Positions 1-5,562 of a DNA stretch of 7,840 nucleotides are shown here, one piece after another (the first letter of the stretch is position 1; each line of letters begins with the position of its first letter). The notes below the pieces were generated by a model, which did no database searches, had not been told where the DNA came from, and saw only the letters and a list, made by a program, of their open reading frames with translations. The position numbers were made by a program, and so were the translations under genes. The stretch spans positions 1 through 7,840 of the forward strand of contig CATLBU010000035.1 of assembly GCA_949879835.1 (NCBI GenBank), read 5' to 3'. The DNA comes from an uncultured Bacilli bacterium. GTDB taxonomy: Bacteria > Bacillota_I > Bacilli_A > RF39 > UBA660.

Positions 1-20
1 CCTGTCTTTTCGATATACCT

Positions 21-49
21 ATAATATCATAAAAATTTATTATTAACAA
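21..49 (-). promoter_or_regulatory. Promoter reading out of the left edge
   Basis: Read on the minus strand, TTGTTA (49-44) is followed after exactly 17 bases by TATTAT (26-21), and a TGA sits directly upstream of that -10, giving an extended -10. This is a good vegetative (SigA-type) promoter shape. It points leftward, so it should serve a gene beyond position 1. It lies downstream of the spoVA terminator, so that gene would be a separate transcription unit. The rest of 1-211 contains no supported gene. Confidence 0.5.
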
Positions 50-190
50 AACTTATAATATTTTTTAAATGAATAAGATTTTAATTTAAAATAATTTAAT
101 ATAAAGGAGTAAATTAAAGGTAAAATAAATTATGTCATTTTATATATTATCCGTAAAACAGTAGTTATTGGAATATAACACTTTCCTTAT

Positions 191-213
191 AAAAAAAAGA
201 ATGCTAGCATTCT
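191..213 (-). terminator. Intrinsic terminator of the spoVA operon
   Basis: On the minus strand a perfect palindrome (213-198: stem AGAATG, loop CTAG, stem CATTCT) runs straight into eight Ts (198-191). The TAG stop codon of spoVAE (214-212) overlaps the foot of the stem, so translation ends on the terminator itself. Confidence 0.8.
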
Positions 214-562
214 AATCTTTAGGACTAAATATCAATGATAGGAAAAAGGAAATTACAATAGCAGAAATAATTCCTGATGAGGTTAAATCAAACATTCCCA
301 TAGCAAGACCAATTAGTCCAAAATCCTGGGCTTTTTCTAACGCTCCATGAATTAGTAAATGCCCAAAGCTAGTGATTGGAACTAAAGCTCCTCCACCAGC
401 CCATAAAACAAATTTATCATAAATACTAAAAATATCTAAAAAGGCTCCTAAAACAACAAAAATTGTTGTAACATGTCCTGGTGTTAGTTTGGTGTTATCT
501 AAAATAATTTGTCCTATTAAACAAACAATTCCAGCAAAAATAAATGCATTAATATAGATCAT
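212..562 (-). CDS. spoVAE: Stage V sporulation protein SpoVAE (AEb type)
   Basis: This is a 116-residue integral membrane protein of the SpoVAC/SpoVAE family. In spore formers the SpoVA proteins sit in the inner forespore membrane and carry dipicolinic acid (DPA) into the spore and out again at germination. Hydrophobic segments lie at about residues 4-21, 31-52, 55-75 and 82-112. The family signature is visible as an Ile-Tyr-Asp-Lys turn (47-50), then a Gly-rich stretch leading to Val-Pro-Ile-Thr-Ser-Phe-Gly-His (61-68) and His-Gly-Ala (72-74). The same pattern occurs in the SpoVAC of this operon, as expected for paralogues. The ATG overlaps the TGA of spoVAD in an ATGA, and GGAGG lies about 8 bases upstream, so translation is probably coupled. 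It is the last gene of the operon. No spoVAEa or spoVAF follows. Confidence 0.93.
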   Translation of the reverse strand: MIYINAFIFAGIVCLIGQIILDNTKLTPGHVTTIFVVLGAFLDIFSIYDKFVLWAGGGALVPITSFGHLLIHGALEKAQDFGLIGLAMGMFDLTSSGIISAIVISFFLSLIFSPKD

Positions 563-1548
563 TCTACCGCCTCCAAACTAATTGCATGAGCAATACTTGG
601 AATCGTTAATTTTTCATTTACCATCGTTGGTGACATTAGTGCTCCTGTTGCTACTAAAAGCACCCTCTTTAATTCTTTTTTCTTCATCTTTTTAAAAATA
701 TAACTATACGTAACAAGTGGTGCACAAGCGGGCCCACTTCCACCTGCATAAACAGGCTGATTTTTTGTATCATATATCATCGTTGCTGTATCGTTGTAGT
801 TATTTAATGAAATGCCATATTCTATTTGCATATAATCTGTTAAAATATCCTTACCATAAATACCCAAATCCCCACTTAGAATCAAATCATAATAATGTAT
901 ATCTCTTTTTGTTTCTTTCAAATGTTTAAAAATGGTATCTGCACAAGCTGGTGCCATTACAGCTCCCATGTGATATACATCTTTAATTCCAAGATCTGTA
1001 ACTGTTCCAACAGTAGCACTTTCTATTTTAATTCCTATTTTTTCGCTTGTTAGATATGCACTTGCACTACCTGTTGTTGTAAAAGTTGTAGTCTTTGGCT
1101 TTGGTCCTCCATATTCTACTGGATAACGAAATTGTTTTTCAGCGGCATTATTATGAGAAGAAGTTGTACAAATACAGTTTTTAATCTGCTTTGCTTCGAC
1201 CATATTTGCGCCTAGTATTAAACCTTCTACACTTGTTGCACAAGCATTATAAATTCCTAAATATGGAATTTGTAAATTACTAGCAGCATAATTAGAGGCA
1301 GCAATCTGATTTAATAAATCACCCGCTATAAATAGATCAATATCAAATCTTGTTTTTCTTATTTTACCAAGTAATAAGTCAACACTCTCTTCAATTAGCT
1401 TGCTTTCTGCTTGTTCCCATGTTTTTTTCCCAAAATATAAATCACGAAAACTTTTGTCAAAAGAGTTACTAAGTGGACCATTTTTTTCATATGGTCCTGT
1501 TACTGTCGATGTTTCATTAATATATACATTTTTATACTTGAATGTCAT
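559..1548 (-). CDS. spoVAD: Stage V sporulation protein SpoVAD
   Basis: The product is a 329-residue soluble protein with a thiolase/ketoacyl-synthase-like fold, close to the usual SpoVAD length (about 338). In Bacillus, SpoVAD binds dipicolinic acid on the inner spore membrane and feeds the SpoVA channel. The protein shows the Ile-Ala-Gly-Asp-Leu-Leu-Asn-Gln motif (74-81, Asp77) and Tyr-Asn-Ala-Cys-Ala-Thr-Ser (100-106, Cys103). An Asp and a Cys in these conserved stretches are the residues tied to DPA binding in the family. Other marks are a Gly-Ala-Val-Met-Ala-Pro-Ala segment around 195-201 and a C-terminal Gly-Ala-Leu-Met-Ser-Pro. The gene overlaps spoVAC upstream and spoVAE downstream by ATGA. 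Its own GGAGGA lies 6 bases before the ATG. No frame damage was seen. Confidence 0.95.
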   Translation of the reverse strand: MTFKYKNVYINETSTVTGPYEKNGPLSNSFDKSFRDLYFGKKTWEQAESKLIEESVDLLLGKIRKTRFDIDLFIAGDLLNQIAASNYAASNLQIPYLGIYNACATSVEGLILGANMVEAKQIKNCICTTSSHNNAAEKQFRYPVEYGGPKPKTTTFTTTGSASAYLTSEKIGIKIESATVGTVTDLGIKDVYHMGAVMAPACADTIFKHLKETKRDIHYYDLILSGDLGIYGKDILTDYMQIEYGISLNNYNDTATMIYDTKNQPVYAGGSGPACAPLVTYSYIFKKMKKKELKRVLLVATGALMSPTMVNEKLTIPSIAHAISLEAVE

Positions 1549-1991
1549 ACTTGTCCTCCAAACAATAAGATTCTAATTAGTCCAAATACATAGGCACTAA
1601 CAACTCCAAAGATAATAACAGAGCCTGCTAACTTCAACATATTTGCCCCTATTCCAGTAACAAATCCCTCTTTTCTATAATCTAATGCTGCACTCATCAT
1701 AGAATGGGCAAATCCCGTAATTGGGACAATTAAACCCGCCTTTGCAAAGTTAACCCATTTATCAAAAAACCCAAAACATGTCAGTAAACATCCAATGAAG
1801 ATTAAAGTAATAATCATAAAGGTTCCCGCTTCTTTACTTGGAATATCTAAATAAGCGGAATAAAGTTCTACTAAAAATTGACCAATTACTCCCATAATTC
1901 CGCCAATAATGAAGGCAAGCATTCCATTATAAAGACGATTTTCTTTTGGAGTATGTTTTGCTACCAAATCTTTATATTTATTCTTTTCCAT
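1545..1991 (-). CDS. spoVAC: Stage V sporulation protein SpoVAC
   Basis: This is a 148-residue membrane protein and the first gene of the spoVA operon. SpoVAC is a SpoVA channel subunit in the inner spore membrane and has been described as a mechanosensitive channel acting in DPA release. Hydrophobic segments are at about 21-43, 56-76, 84-101 and 113-144. The family signature runs from Gly-Phe-Phe-Asp-Lys (74-78) through Val-Pro-Ile-Thr-Gly-Phe-Ala-His-Ser (89-97) to Ala-Leu-Asp-Tyr-Arg-Lys-Glu-Gly (102-109), close to Bacillus SpoVAC. The frame is open back to 2039. I place the start at 1991 because AGGAGG ends 6 bases before that ATG and the protein then begins where known SpoVACs do. Its TGA overlaps the spoVAD ATG. 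spoVAA and spoVAB, which precede it in Bacillus, are missing here. Confidence 0.94.
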   Translation of the reverse strand: MEKNKYKDLVAKHTPKENRLYNGMLAFIIGGIMGVIGQFLVELYSAYLDIPSKEAGTFMIITLIFIGCLLTCFGFFDKWVNFAKAGLIVPITGFAHSMMSAALDYRKEGFVTGIGANMLKLAGSVIIFGVVSAYVFGLIRILLFGGQV

Positions 1992-1997
1992 ATTATT

Positions 1998-2003
1998 CCT
2001 CCT
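1998..2003 (-). promoter_or_regulatory. Ribosome binding site deciding the spoVAC start
   Basis: AGGAGG on the minus strand (2003-1998), 6 bases before the ATG at 1991. No comparable site precedes the in-frame ATG at 2039, so the shorter protein is preferred. Confidence 0.8.
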
Positions 2004-2008
2004 AGATT

Positions 2009-2038
2009 TATTATGAAAATTTTTAATTTTTTTATACA
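2009..2038 (-). promoter_or_regulatory. Candidate SigG-type forespore promoter for spoVA
   Basis: On the minus strand TGTATA (2038-2033) is followed after 17 bases by CATAATA (2015-2009). This matches the known SigG pattern (a -35 like GNATA and a -10 like CATnnTA), and spoVA is a SigG operon in Bacillus. The predicted start near 2002 leaves a very short leader that begins within the ribosome site, which is a weakness. An alternative is a vegetative extended -10, TGCTATAAT, on the same strand at 2077-2069, which has no good -35. Confidence 0.5.
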
Positions 2039-2044
2039 AAAGTC

Positions 2045-2073
2045 TTTACAAATTAAGTTTTTTGTTATATTAT
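2045..2073 (+). promoter_or_regulatory. Vegetative promoter of the plus-strand gene
   Basis: TTTACA (2045-2050), a 17-base spacer and TATTAT (2068-2073) give a good SigA-type promoter. The predicted start lies near 2080. A strong purine-rich ribosome site (AAAGGGGG, 2091-2098) follows, 8 bases before the ATG at 2107. It stands back to back with the proposed spoVA promoter, with only 6 bases between their -35 elements. Confidence 0.6.
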
Positions 2074-2106
2074 AGCAACTAAATCTTTAAAAAGGGGGAA
2101 TTTGTA

Positions 2107-2673
2107 ATGGAAGAAGTAATTTCAAATCGTTTTGATTATATCAAAGAAAAAGAAAGATTAGAACAAATTAAAGGTGAAAATTTTTGCTTATTTTTACAAA
2201 ATAGAAAAATGCTTAGAGAAAAAGCAAAATTCAGTTTACAAGAAATTATGGAATATTTAGAAATTGGAGTTTCTACATTAAAACAAGAAGCTTGGAGTAT
2301 TCATAGAACAGTTGTTTTAGACGAACAGGAGCAAACTTTAGATATTCAGTATTATGCAGTAGAAGATAGATTCGATTCCAACATTAAAGCTTATACAAGA
2401 AAAGGAACAGAGTCTGATAAAAACAATAAAGAGTTAATGAGAAATCTTCAACAAACTGGTTTTATGTTTGTTATAGGGCATAAAAGTTTTAAAAAAGTAA
2501 CGAGAAATACAATGTATCGTATTATTGATGATTTTGAAGAAGAACAGAATAGTTATTTAGAAGACAATTTCTTTCGATTTCCAAAGGAATTAGATGGTGT
2601 TTATGATTACATTGTTGATCATATTAACCGTAAAAATAATTCTGGAATTTCATTTACAAAAAAAAGTCACTAA
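2107..2673 (+). CDS. Unrecognised protein between sigF and spoVA
   Basis: I do not recognise this 188-residue protein. It is the only plus-strand gene here. It looks genuine: it has its own promoter, a strong ribosome site 8 bases before the ATG, and a terminator at its stop. The protein is soluble and charged, with no signal peptide or membrane segment. Residues 1-45 are rich in Lys, Glu and Arg and probably helical. The stretch about 42-65 (Ser-Leu-Gln-Glu-Ile-Met-Glu-Tyr-Leu-Glu-Ile-Gly, then Ser-Thr-Leu-Lys) has the spacing of a helix-turn-helix, so DNA binding is possible but unproven. A mixed strand region (66-95) and an acidic helix-rich half follow. The gene occupies the place where spoVAA and spoVAB sit in Bacillus but resembles neither. 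Its vegetative promoter argues against strict forespore expression. Confidence 0.85.
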   Translation: MEEVISNRFDYIKEKERLEQIKGENFCLFLQNRKMLREKAKFSLQEIMEYLEIGVSTLKQEAWSIHRTVVLDEQEQTLDIQYYAVEDRFDSNIKAYTRKGTESDKNNKELMRNLQQTGFMFVIGHKSFKKVTRNTMYRIIDDFEEEQNSYLEDNFFRFPKELDGVYDYIVDHINRKNNSGISFTKKSH

Positions 2674-2686
2674 AATGACTTTTTTT
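2659..2686. terminator. Bidirectional terminator shared by two converging genes
   Basis: A perfect hairpin has left arm 2659-2669 (seven As then GTCA), loop 2670-2675 and right arm 2676-2686 (TGAC then seven Ts). It gives a U-run on both strands. The TAA of the plus-strand gene (2671-2673) lies in the loop, and the TAA of the sigma gene (2687-2685) touches the right arm, so both genes stop inside the same structure. Confidence 0.85.
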
Positions 2687-3338
2687 ATGCAGCTAAATCC
2701 TGCTTTATTTTTTGTTTAATCTTTTTTTCTTTTCTAGATACTTGAACTTGCGTCATTCCAAGTTTTTCTGCCAATTCACTTTGCGTTAAGTCATACAAAT
2801 ATCTTCCCTCAATAATTTCTCTTTCTTGTTTCGATAACTGATTCAATTCTTCTTTTAAGGCAAGCAAGGTGTTGATATCTTCCCTATTATCACTAATGTA
2901 GTCATGAAGAGTAACCTCTTTACTATCCATTTGAATTGGTTCATCAATACTTTGCATAATATTTTTGGTTCTCATACATTCAATAATAGTTTCCTCTGGT
3001 ATTTTTGTAAAATCTGATATTTCTTTGGTTGTTGGATAACGCATGAGCTTTTGAGATAATATTAAACTATATTTTTCAATTTTAAGATAAAATTTAGTGA
3101 TATCTCTACTAATCTTGATTCCCTTATCCATTCGAACTAATTTTCTCATTTCTCCTAAGATATGAGAATATGCATAAGTAGAAAATTTTACTCCGAAATT
3201 CGGATCAAATTTTTTATAAGCATTCATAAGACCAATACATCCAACTTGAAACAAATCTTCTTTACTTTTATATCCTTCAAAATATTTAGTTAAAGACATA
3301 ATATAGTTTTTATATTCCATAATTTGTTCGTTTGTCAT
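2685..3338 (-). CDS. sigF: SigF-like forespore RNA polymerase sigma factor
   Basis: This is a 217-residue sigma-70 family protein of the SigF/SigG sporulation group. Region 2 (about 11-72) shows Glu-Asp-Leu-Phe-Gln-Val-Gly-Cys-Ile-Gly-Leu (27-37) and Lys-Phe-Ser-Thr-Tyr-Ala (51-56), and Ile-Leu-Gly-Glu-Met follows. Region 3 covers about 73-150. Region 4 (158-212) ends in Met-Thr-Gln-Val-Gln-Val-Ser-Arg-Lys-Glu-Lys-Lys-Ile, nearly identical to Bacillus SigF. Bacillus SigF has about 255 residues; most of the deficit is at the N-terminus, where region 1.2 is missing and the protein begins almost directly at region 2.1. AGGAGGAGA precedes the ATG and overlaps the stop of the STAS gene. That gap is 9 bases, with no spoIIAB in it. 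The assignment as SigF rather than SigG rests on the SpoIIAA-like partner and the spoVA genes nearby. Confidence 0.88.
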   Translation of the reverse strand: MTNEQIMEYKNYIMSLTKYFEGYKSKEDLFQVGCIGLMNAYKKFDPNFGVKFSTYAYSHILGEMRKLVRMDKGIKISRDITKFYLKIEKYSLILSQKLMRYPTTKEISDFTKIPEETIIECMRTKNIMQSIDEPIQMDSKEVTLHDYISDNREDINTLLALKEELNQLSKQEREIIEGRYLYDLTQSELAEKLGMTQVQVSRKEKKIKQKIKQDLAA

Positions 3339-3347
3339 TTTCTCCTC

Positions 3348-3695
3348 CTATATATGAATTAAATCAAAGGCACTTAATTCTGTTTCTGTTTCTGAAATAT
3401 ATTTTAATAATCTCGATTTTTCTAATTTTACTTTAATCTCTGGATTAGAGATACCACATAATAATGATTTTCCATTATTTTGATGACATAACTCATAGTT
3501 ATAAAATAATGCATTAATTCCCTTCAAATCAATATTGATGAGTTTCTCAATATTAAAAACAATATTTTGAATACCGCTTTTTTTTATTTTCTTTGTCACC
3601 TCTTCTTCTAATTGAGAAACTGTTTTCTTCGTTAACTCTCCATTTAATCGAATAAATAGGATTCCTTTTCGAAATTCTAAATCCGTTTCTAACAT
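3348..3695 (-). CDS. spoIIAA: SpoIIAA-like STAS anti-anti-sigma factor, phosphosite lost
   Basis: The product is a 115-residue STAS-domain protein, about the length of Bacillus SpoIIAA (117). In Bacillus, unphosphorylated SpoIIAA strips the kinase/anti-sigma SpoIIAB from SigF, and phosphorylation at Ser58 switches it off. Here the opening strands (Gly11 to Leu21) and the Val-Phe-Asn-Ile-Glu strand (46-50) align well. The phosphosite loop reads Ile-Asp-Leu-Lys-Gly (55-59) where SpoIIAA has Asp-Ser-Ser-Gly, so position 58 is Lys. The C-terminal helix after Gly-Ile-Ser (81-83) is present. The frame is open to 3782, adding 29 residues. I prefer 3695 because AAGGTGA lies 5 bases upstream and the protein then matches SpoIIAA from its first strand. 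The sigma gene follows 9 bases after the stop with no spoIIAB between. It could instead be a STAS protein of a different switch. Confidence 0.8.
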   Translation of the reverse strand: MLETDLEFRKGILFIRLNGELTKKTVSQLEEEVTKKIKKSGIQNIVFNIEKLINIDLKGINALFYNYELCHQNNGKSLLCGISNPEIKVKLEKSRLLKYISETETELSAFDLIHI

Positions 3696-3700
3696 TTTGC

Positions 3701-3707
3701 TCACCTT
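3701..3707 (-). promoter_or_regulatory. Ribosome binding site deciding the STAS gene start
   Basis: AAGGTGA on the minus strand (3707-3701) lies 5 bases before the ATG at 3695. The in-frame ATG at 3782 has only a weak AGAGATAA before it. Confidence 0.7.
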
Positions 3708-3800
3708 CCTAGTATAATTTAGCACACCTCTTATTTCTTGAGTACTCTTTCGACAAAAGTAGTTAGATGTTTCAATCGACATATTTATCTCTATTTATAA

Positions 3801-3828
3801 ATACGATTTAAAATTAAAAATATCCTAC
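3801..3828 (-). promoter_or_regulatory. Candidate SigH-type promoter of the spoIIA-like operon
   Basis: On the minus strand GTAGGATAT (3828-3820) fits the SigH -35 pattern (purine, any, AGGA, then A/T-rich). After 14 bases it is followed by CGTAT (3805-3801), which differs from the HGAAT core by one base. Bacillus spoIIA is transcribed by SigH, so the position is meaningful. The site starts at the tail of the preceding terminator. The start would be near 3794, giving a leader of about 100 bases before the ATG at 3695. Confidence 0.5.
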
Positions 3829-3865
3829 AAAAAAGATTTAGTACCAAGTAGATACTAAATCTTTT
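3829..3865 (-). terminator. Intrinsic terminator of the PadR/DUF1700 operon
   Basis: A perfect 13-base stem (3853-3865 with 3831-3843) and a 9-base loop are followed on the minus strand by a T-run (3834-3829). The TAA stop of the membrane protein gene (3840-3838) lies inside the downstream arm of the stem. Confidence 0.85.
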
Positions 3866-5226
3866 GTTTTATCATTTACATATATTTTGATAGATATTTT
3901 AGTTAATAGAGAATAATCATATATTTTTTGTTTTCCTAAATCTTTCATGAATCTTTTACTTATCTTATTATTAAAATTGAAACTTCCATCTTTTGGAATA
4001 TCTACAAATACTATATAATCATGATTATTTTCTTTCCCTGTATGTTTTTCATAAGTTATAAAGTCTGGATAATAATTTAATTCTATTTTGATTTGGTTAT
4101 CAGCAATTGTATTATCTACGATAATTTCTGTATCCGAAGTATGGAATTCTGTTTTTTTATCAATTTTTTGTTCCAATACTTCCGTTTTTTGATGATATTG
4201 ATCTTTTGGTAAATAATTATAATAAGTAAATCCAAAAATATAATCTAATGAAATTATTCCCCCTACGAGCATCACTATTAAACTAACAACAAATGGAGAT
4301 AAATATATTTTCTGTTTTGTAAACATTCCTCTATAAAACATCAATTGAAGGGAAATACAGAACCCTAAACATCCAAATGCGAAGATAAGAAAACCATATA
4401 CACCTACTCCCTTTAATATAAAGAATATTAAAAGAATTATACCAAATACAATCAATAAAATAATGAAGAATAATGGAATAATAAATACAAATACTATGAA
4501 CAATTGAACAAGTAGTAAAAGTGCTCGTTCTAGGGAATCACTTTTTCTTTTTGGTTTCTTTGTTATTTTGCTTTCTGATTCTGTAGCTGTTTTTTTAGTT
4601 GTTTTATGGGATTCCTTTTCCGCTTTTTTTGTCTTTATTTCAACCTGTTCATCTTTATTTTTTGTATACTTTAAGATTAATTTTACAATCAACAAGATAC
4701 AAACGCCAACATAGATAATTTCTACAAGTATTTTCCAAATACCTCCAAACATATTTGAAAGTGGAGAAAAGCCAATTTCAAATACTGATTCCCCAATTGT
4801 AGAAATTAAATAAAATGGTACTTTTAAGACTACTAAAAATACTAATAATAAAATAACCTTTAAGATAAGTTCAATAATATTTTGACTTGTCATATCAAAA
4901 TCCGATTTTTTAAAACTATCGACTACCTCATCCGTTACTTCTGATATTTTTTTTGCTCCCTTTTTAATCATATCTTCTGCGTTATCAATAAAGTCCTTTT
5001 TTGATTCTGATTGATTGTAATCAGGATTTAATTTATAAGCATTTAAAATTTCTTTTGAAAGCTCATCAATGCTGCCAAATTCTTTTACTGCTTCTATCTC
5101 TTTTTTTCCATGTTTCATTTTCTCTTCTATAATATCTCGGTACTCATTAATTGTATCCTTTCTCTCCTCTTCACTTAACAAAGATAACTTTTTCTCCAAT
5201 TCTTTTAAAAACTTTTCTTTATTCAT
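3838..5226 (-). CDS. HAAS/DUF1700-type membrane protein, PadR partner
   Basis: This is a 462-residue membrane protein. Residues 1-65 form the alpha-helical HAAS/DUF1700 module (Met-Asn-Lys-Glu-Lys-Phe-Leu start, Glu-Tyr-Arg-Asp-Ile-Ile at 28-33, Glu-Phe-Gly-Ser at 49-52). This module is typically encoded beside PadR regulators and thought to be a cytoplasmic sensing or interaction domain. Hydrophobic segments follow at about 118-143, 162-187, 235-270, 273-298 and 308-331. A Lys/Glu/Thr-rich cytoplasmic-looking linker (189-231) separates the first two from the rest. The last 130 residues are hydrophilic and beta-rich, perhaps an external domain. The frame is open to 5253. I take 5226 because AAGGAG lies 10 bases upstream and the family begins there. 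The start overlaps the PadR stop by 8 bases. Its role is unknown; an envelope-stress or membrane-sensing job is only a guess. Confidence 0.85.
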   Translation of the reverse strand: MNKEKFLKELEKKLSLLSEEERKDTINEYRDIIEEKMKHGKKEIEAVKEFGSIDELSKEILNAYKLNPDYNQSESKKDFIDNAEDMIKKGAKKISEVTDEVVDSFKKSDFDMTSQNIIELILKVILLLVFLVVLKVPFYLISTIGESVFEIGFSPLSNMFGGIWKILVEIIYVGVCILLIVKLILKYTKNKDEQVEIKTKKAEKESHKTTKKTATESESKITKKPKRKSDSLERALLLLVQLFIVFVFIIPLFFIILLIVFGIILLIFFILKGVGVYGFLIFAFGCLGFCISLQLMFYRGMFTKQKIYLSPFVVSLIVMLVGGIISLDYIFGFTYYNYLPKDQYHQKTEVLEQKIDKKTEFHTSDTEIIVDNTIADNQIKIELNYYPDFITYEKHTGKENNHDYIVFVDIPKDGSFNFNNKISKRFMKDLGKQKIYDYSLLTKISIKIYVNDKTKDLVSTWY

Positions 5227-5542
5227 TTTTCTCACACTCCTTAATAAATTCATTTACTGACTGATTAAAACTTTGCCACGTTTCTAATAGTTGTTTTTTT
5301 TGTTCATTTCCTAGAATCGTTAAATGATAGTATTTTCTAGGTGGTCCCTCTGTGGATTCTACTAAATAGGTTTCAAAATACTTTTCATTAGTTAATCGCT
5401 TTAACAGTGGGTACACAGTTCCATCATTTACATCTACTACTTTAGATACCGCTTCGATTAATTCGTATCCATACATATCCTTTTTACTAACAGATAATAA
5501 AACAATTAGTTCTAACACTCCTTTTTTAAATTGGGTATTGAT
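5219..5542 (-). CDS. PadR-family transcriptional regulator with ATC start
   Basis: The product is a 107-residue winged-helix repressor of the PadR family. The family motifs are Lys-Lys-Gly-Val-Leu-Glu-Leu (7-13), Met-Tyr-Gly-Tyr-Glu-Leu (23-28), the recognition-helix stretch Gly-Thr-Val-Tyr-Pro-Leu-Leu-Lys-Arg-Leu (41-50) and the wing Pro-Pro-Arg-Lys-Tyr-Tyr-His-Leu-Thr (67-75). A short C-terminal dimerisation helix follows. A GTG at 5518 could start a 99-residue form, but its GGAG touches the codon directly. The eight in-frame codons upstream encode a conserved PadR N-terminus (Asn-Thr-Gln-Phe-Lys-Lys-Gly after the first codon). They are preceded by AGGTGA at proper spacing, with a TGA stop four codons before the ATC. 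I therefore place the start at the ATC (5542-5540). The gene is first in an operon with the DUF1700 protein and probably represses its own promoter. Confidence 0.88.
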   Translation of the reverse strand: MNTQFKKGVLELIVLLSVSKKDMYGYELIEAVSKVVDVNDGTVYPLLKRLTNEKYFETYLVESTEGPPRKYYHLTILGNEQKKQLLETWQSFNQSVNEFIKECEKNE

Positions 5543-5546
5543 ATTA

Positions 5547-5552
5547 TCACCT
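5547..5552 (-). promoter_or_regulatory. Ribosome binding site pointing to an ATC start
   Basis: AGGTGA (5552-5547), within GAGGTGAT, which matches the 16S rRNA 3' end well. It sits 4 bases before ATC at 5542-5540. No ATG, GTG or TTG lies in the padR frame at a usable distance. Confidence 0.6.
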
Positions 5553-5562
5553 CACTGTTATT

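Noticed and set aside
103..164. AAAGGAG at 103-109 followed by a 10-codon frame from the ATG at 132
   Set aside because: The ribosome-like sequence is over 20 bases from the ATG, the frame is tiny, and no promoter is well placed. Chance is likely in such AT-rich DNA.
1..211. tRNA, riboswitch or small RNA in the left intergenic stretch
   Set aside because: No cloverleaf, GC-rich stem or conserved riboswitch core could be seen; only the leftward promoter and the spoVA terminator are supported.
717..929. Plus-strand open frame of 70 codons inside spoVAD
   Set aside because: Antisense to a clearly coding, conserved gene; its composition is that of a reverse complement shadow and it has no ribosome site of note.
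1878..2075. Plus-strand open frame of 65 codons over the spoVAC start
   Set aside because: Antisense to spoVAC and to its promoter and ribosome site; no supporting signals.
3696..3782. N-terminal extension of the STAS gene to the ATG at 3782
   Set aside because: The frame is open, but the extension has no counterpart in SpoIIAA and its ATG lacks a good ribosome site, whereas the ATG at 3695 has AAGGTGA at 5 bases.
5069..5260. Plus-strand open frame of 63 codons opposite the HAAS domain
   Set aside because: Antisense to a conserved domain; low-complexity Ser/Phe-rich translation typical of a Lys/Glu-rich gene read backwards.
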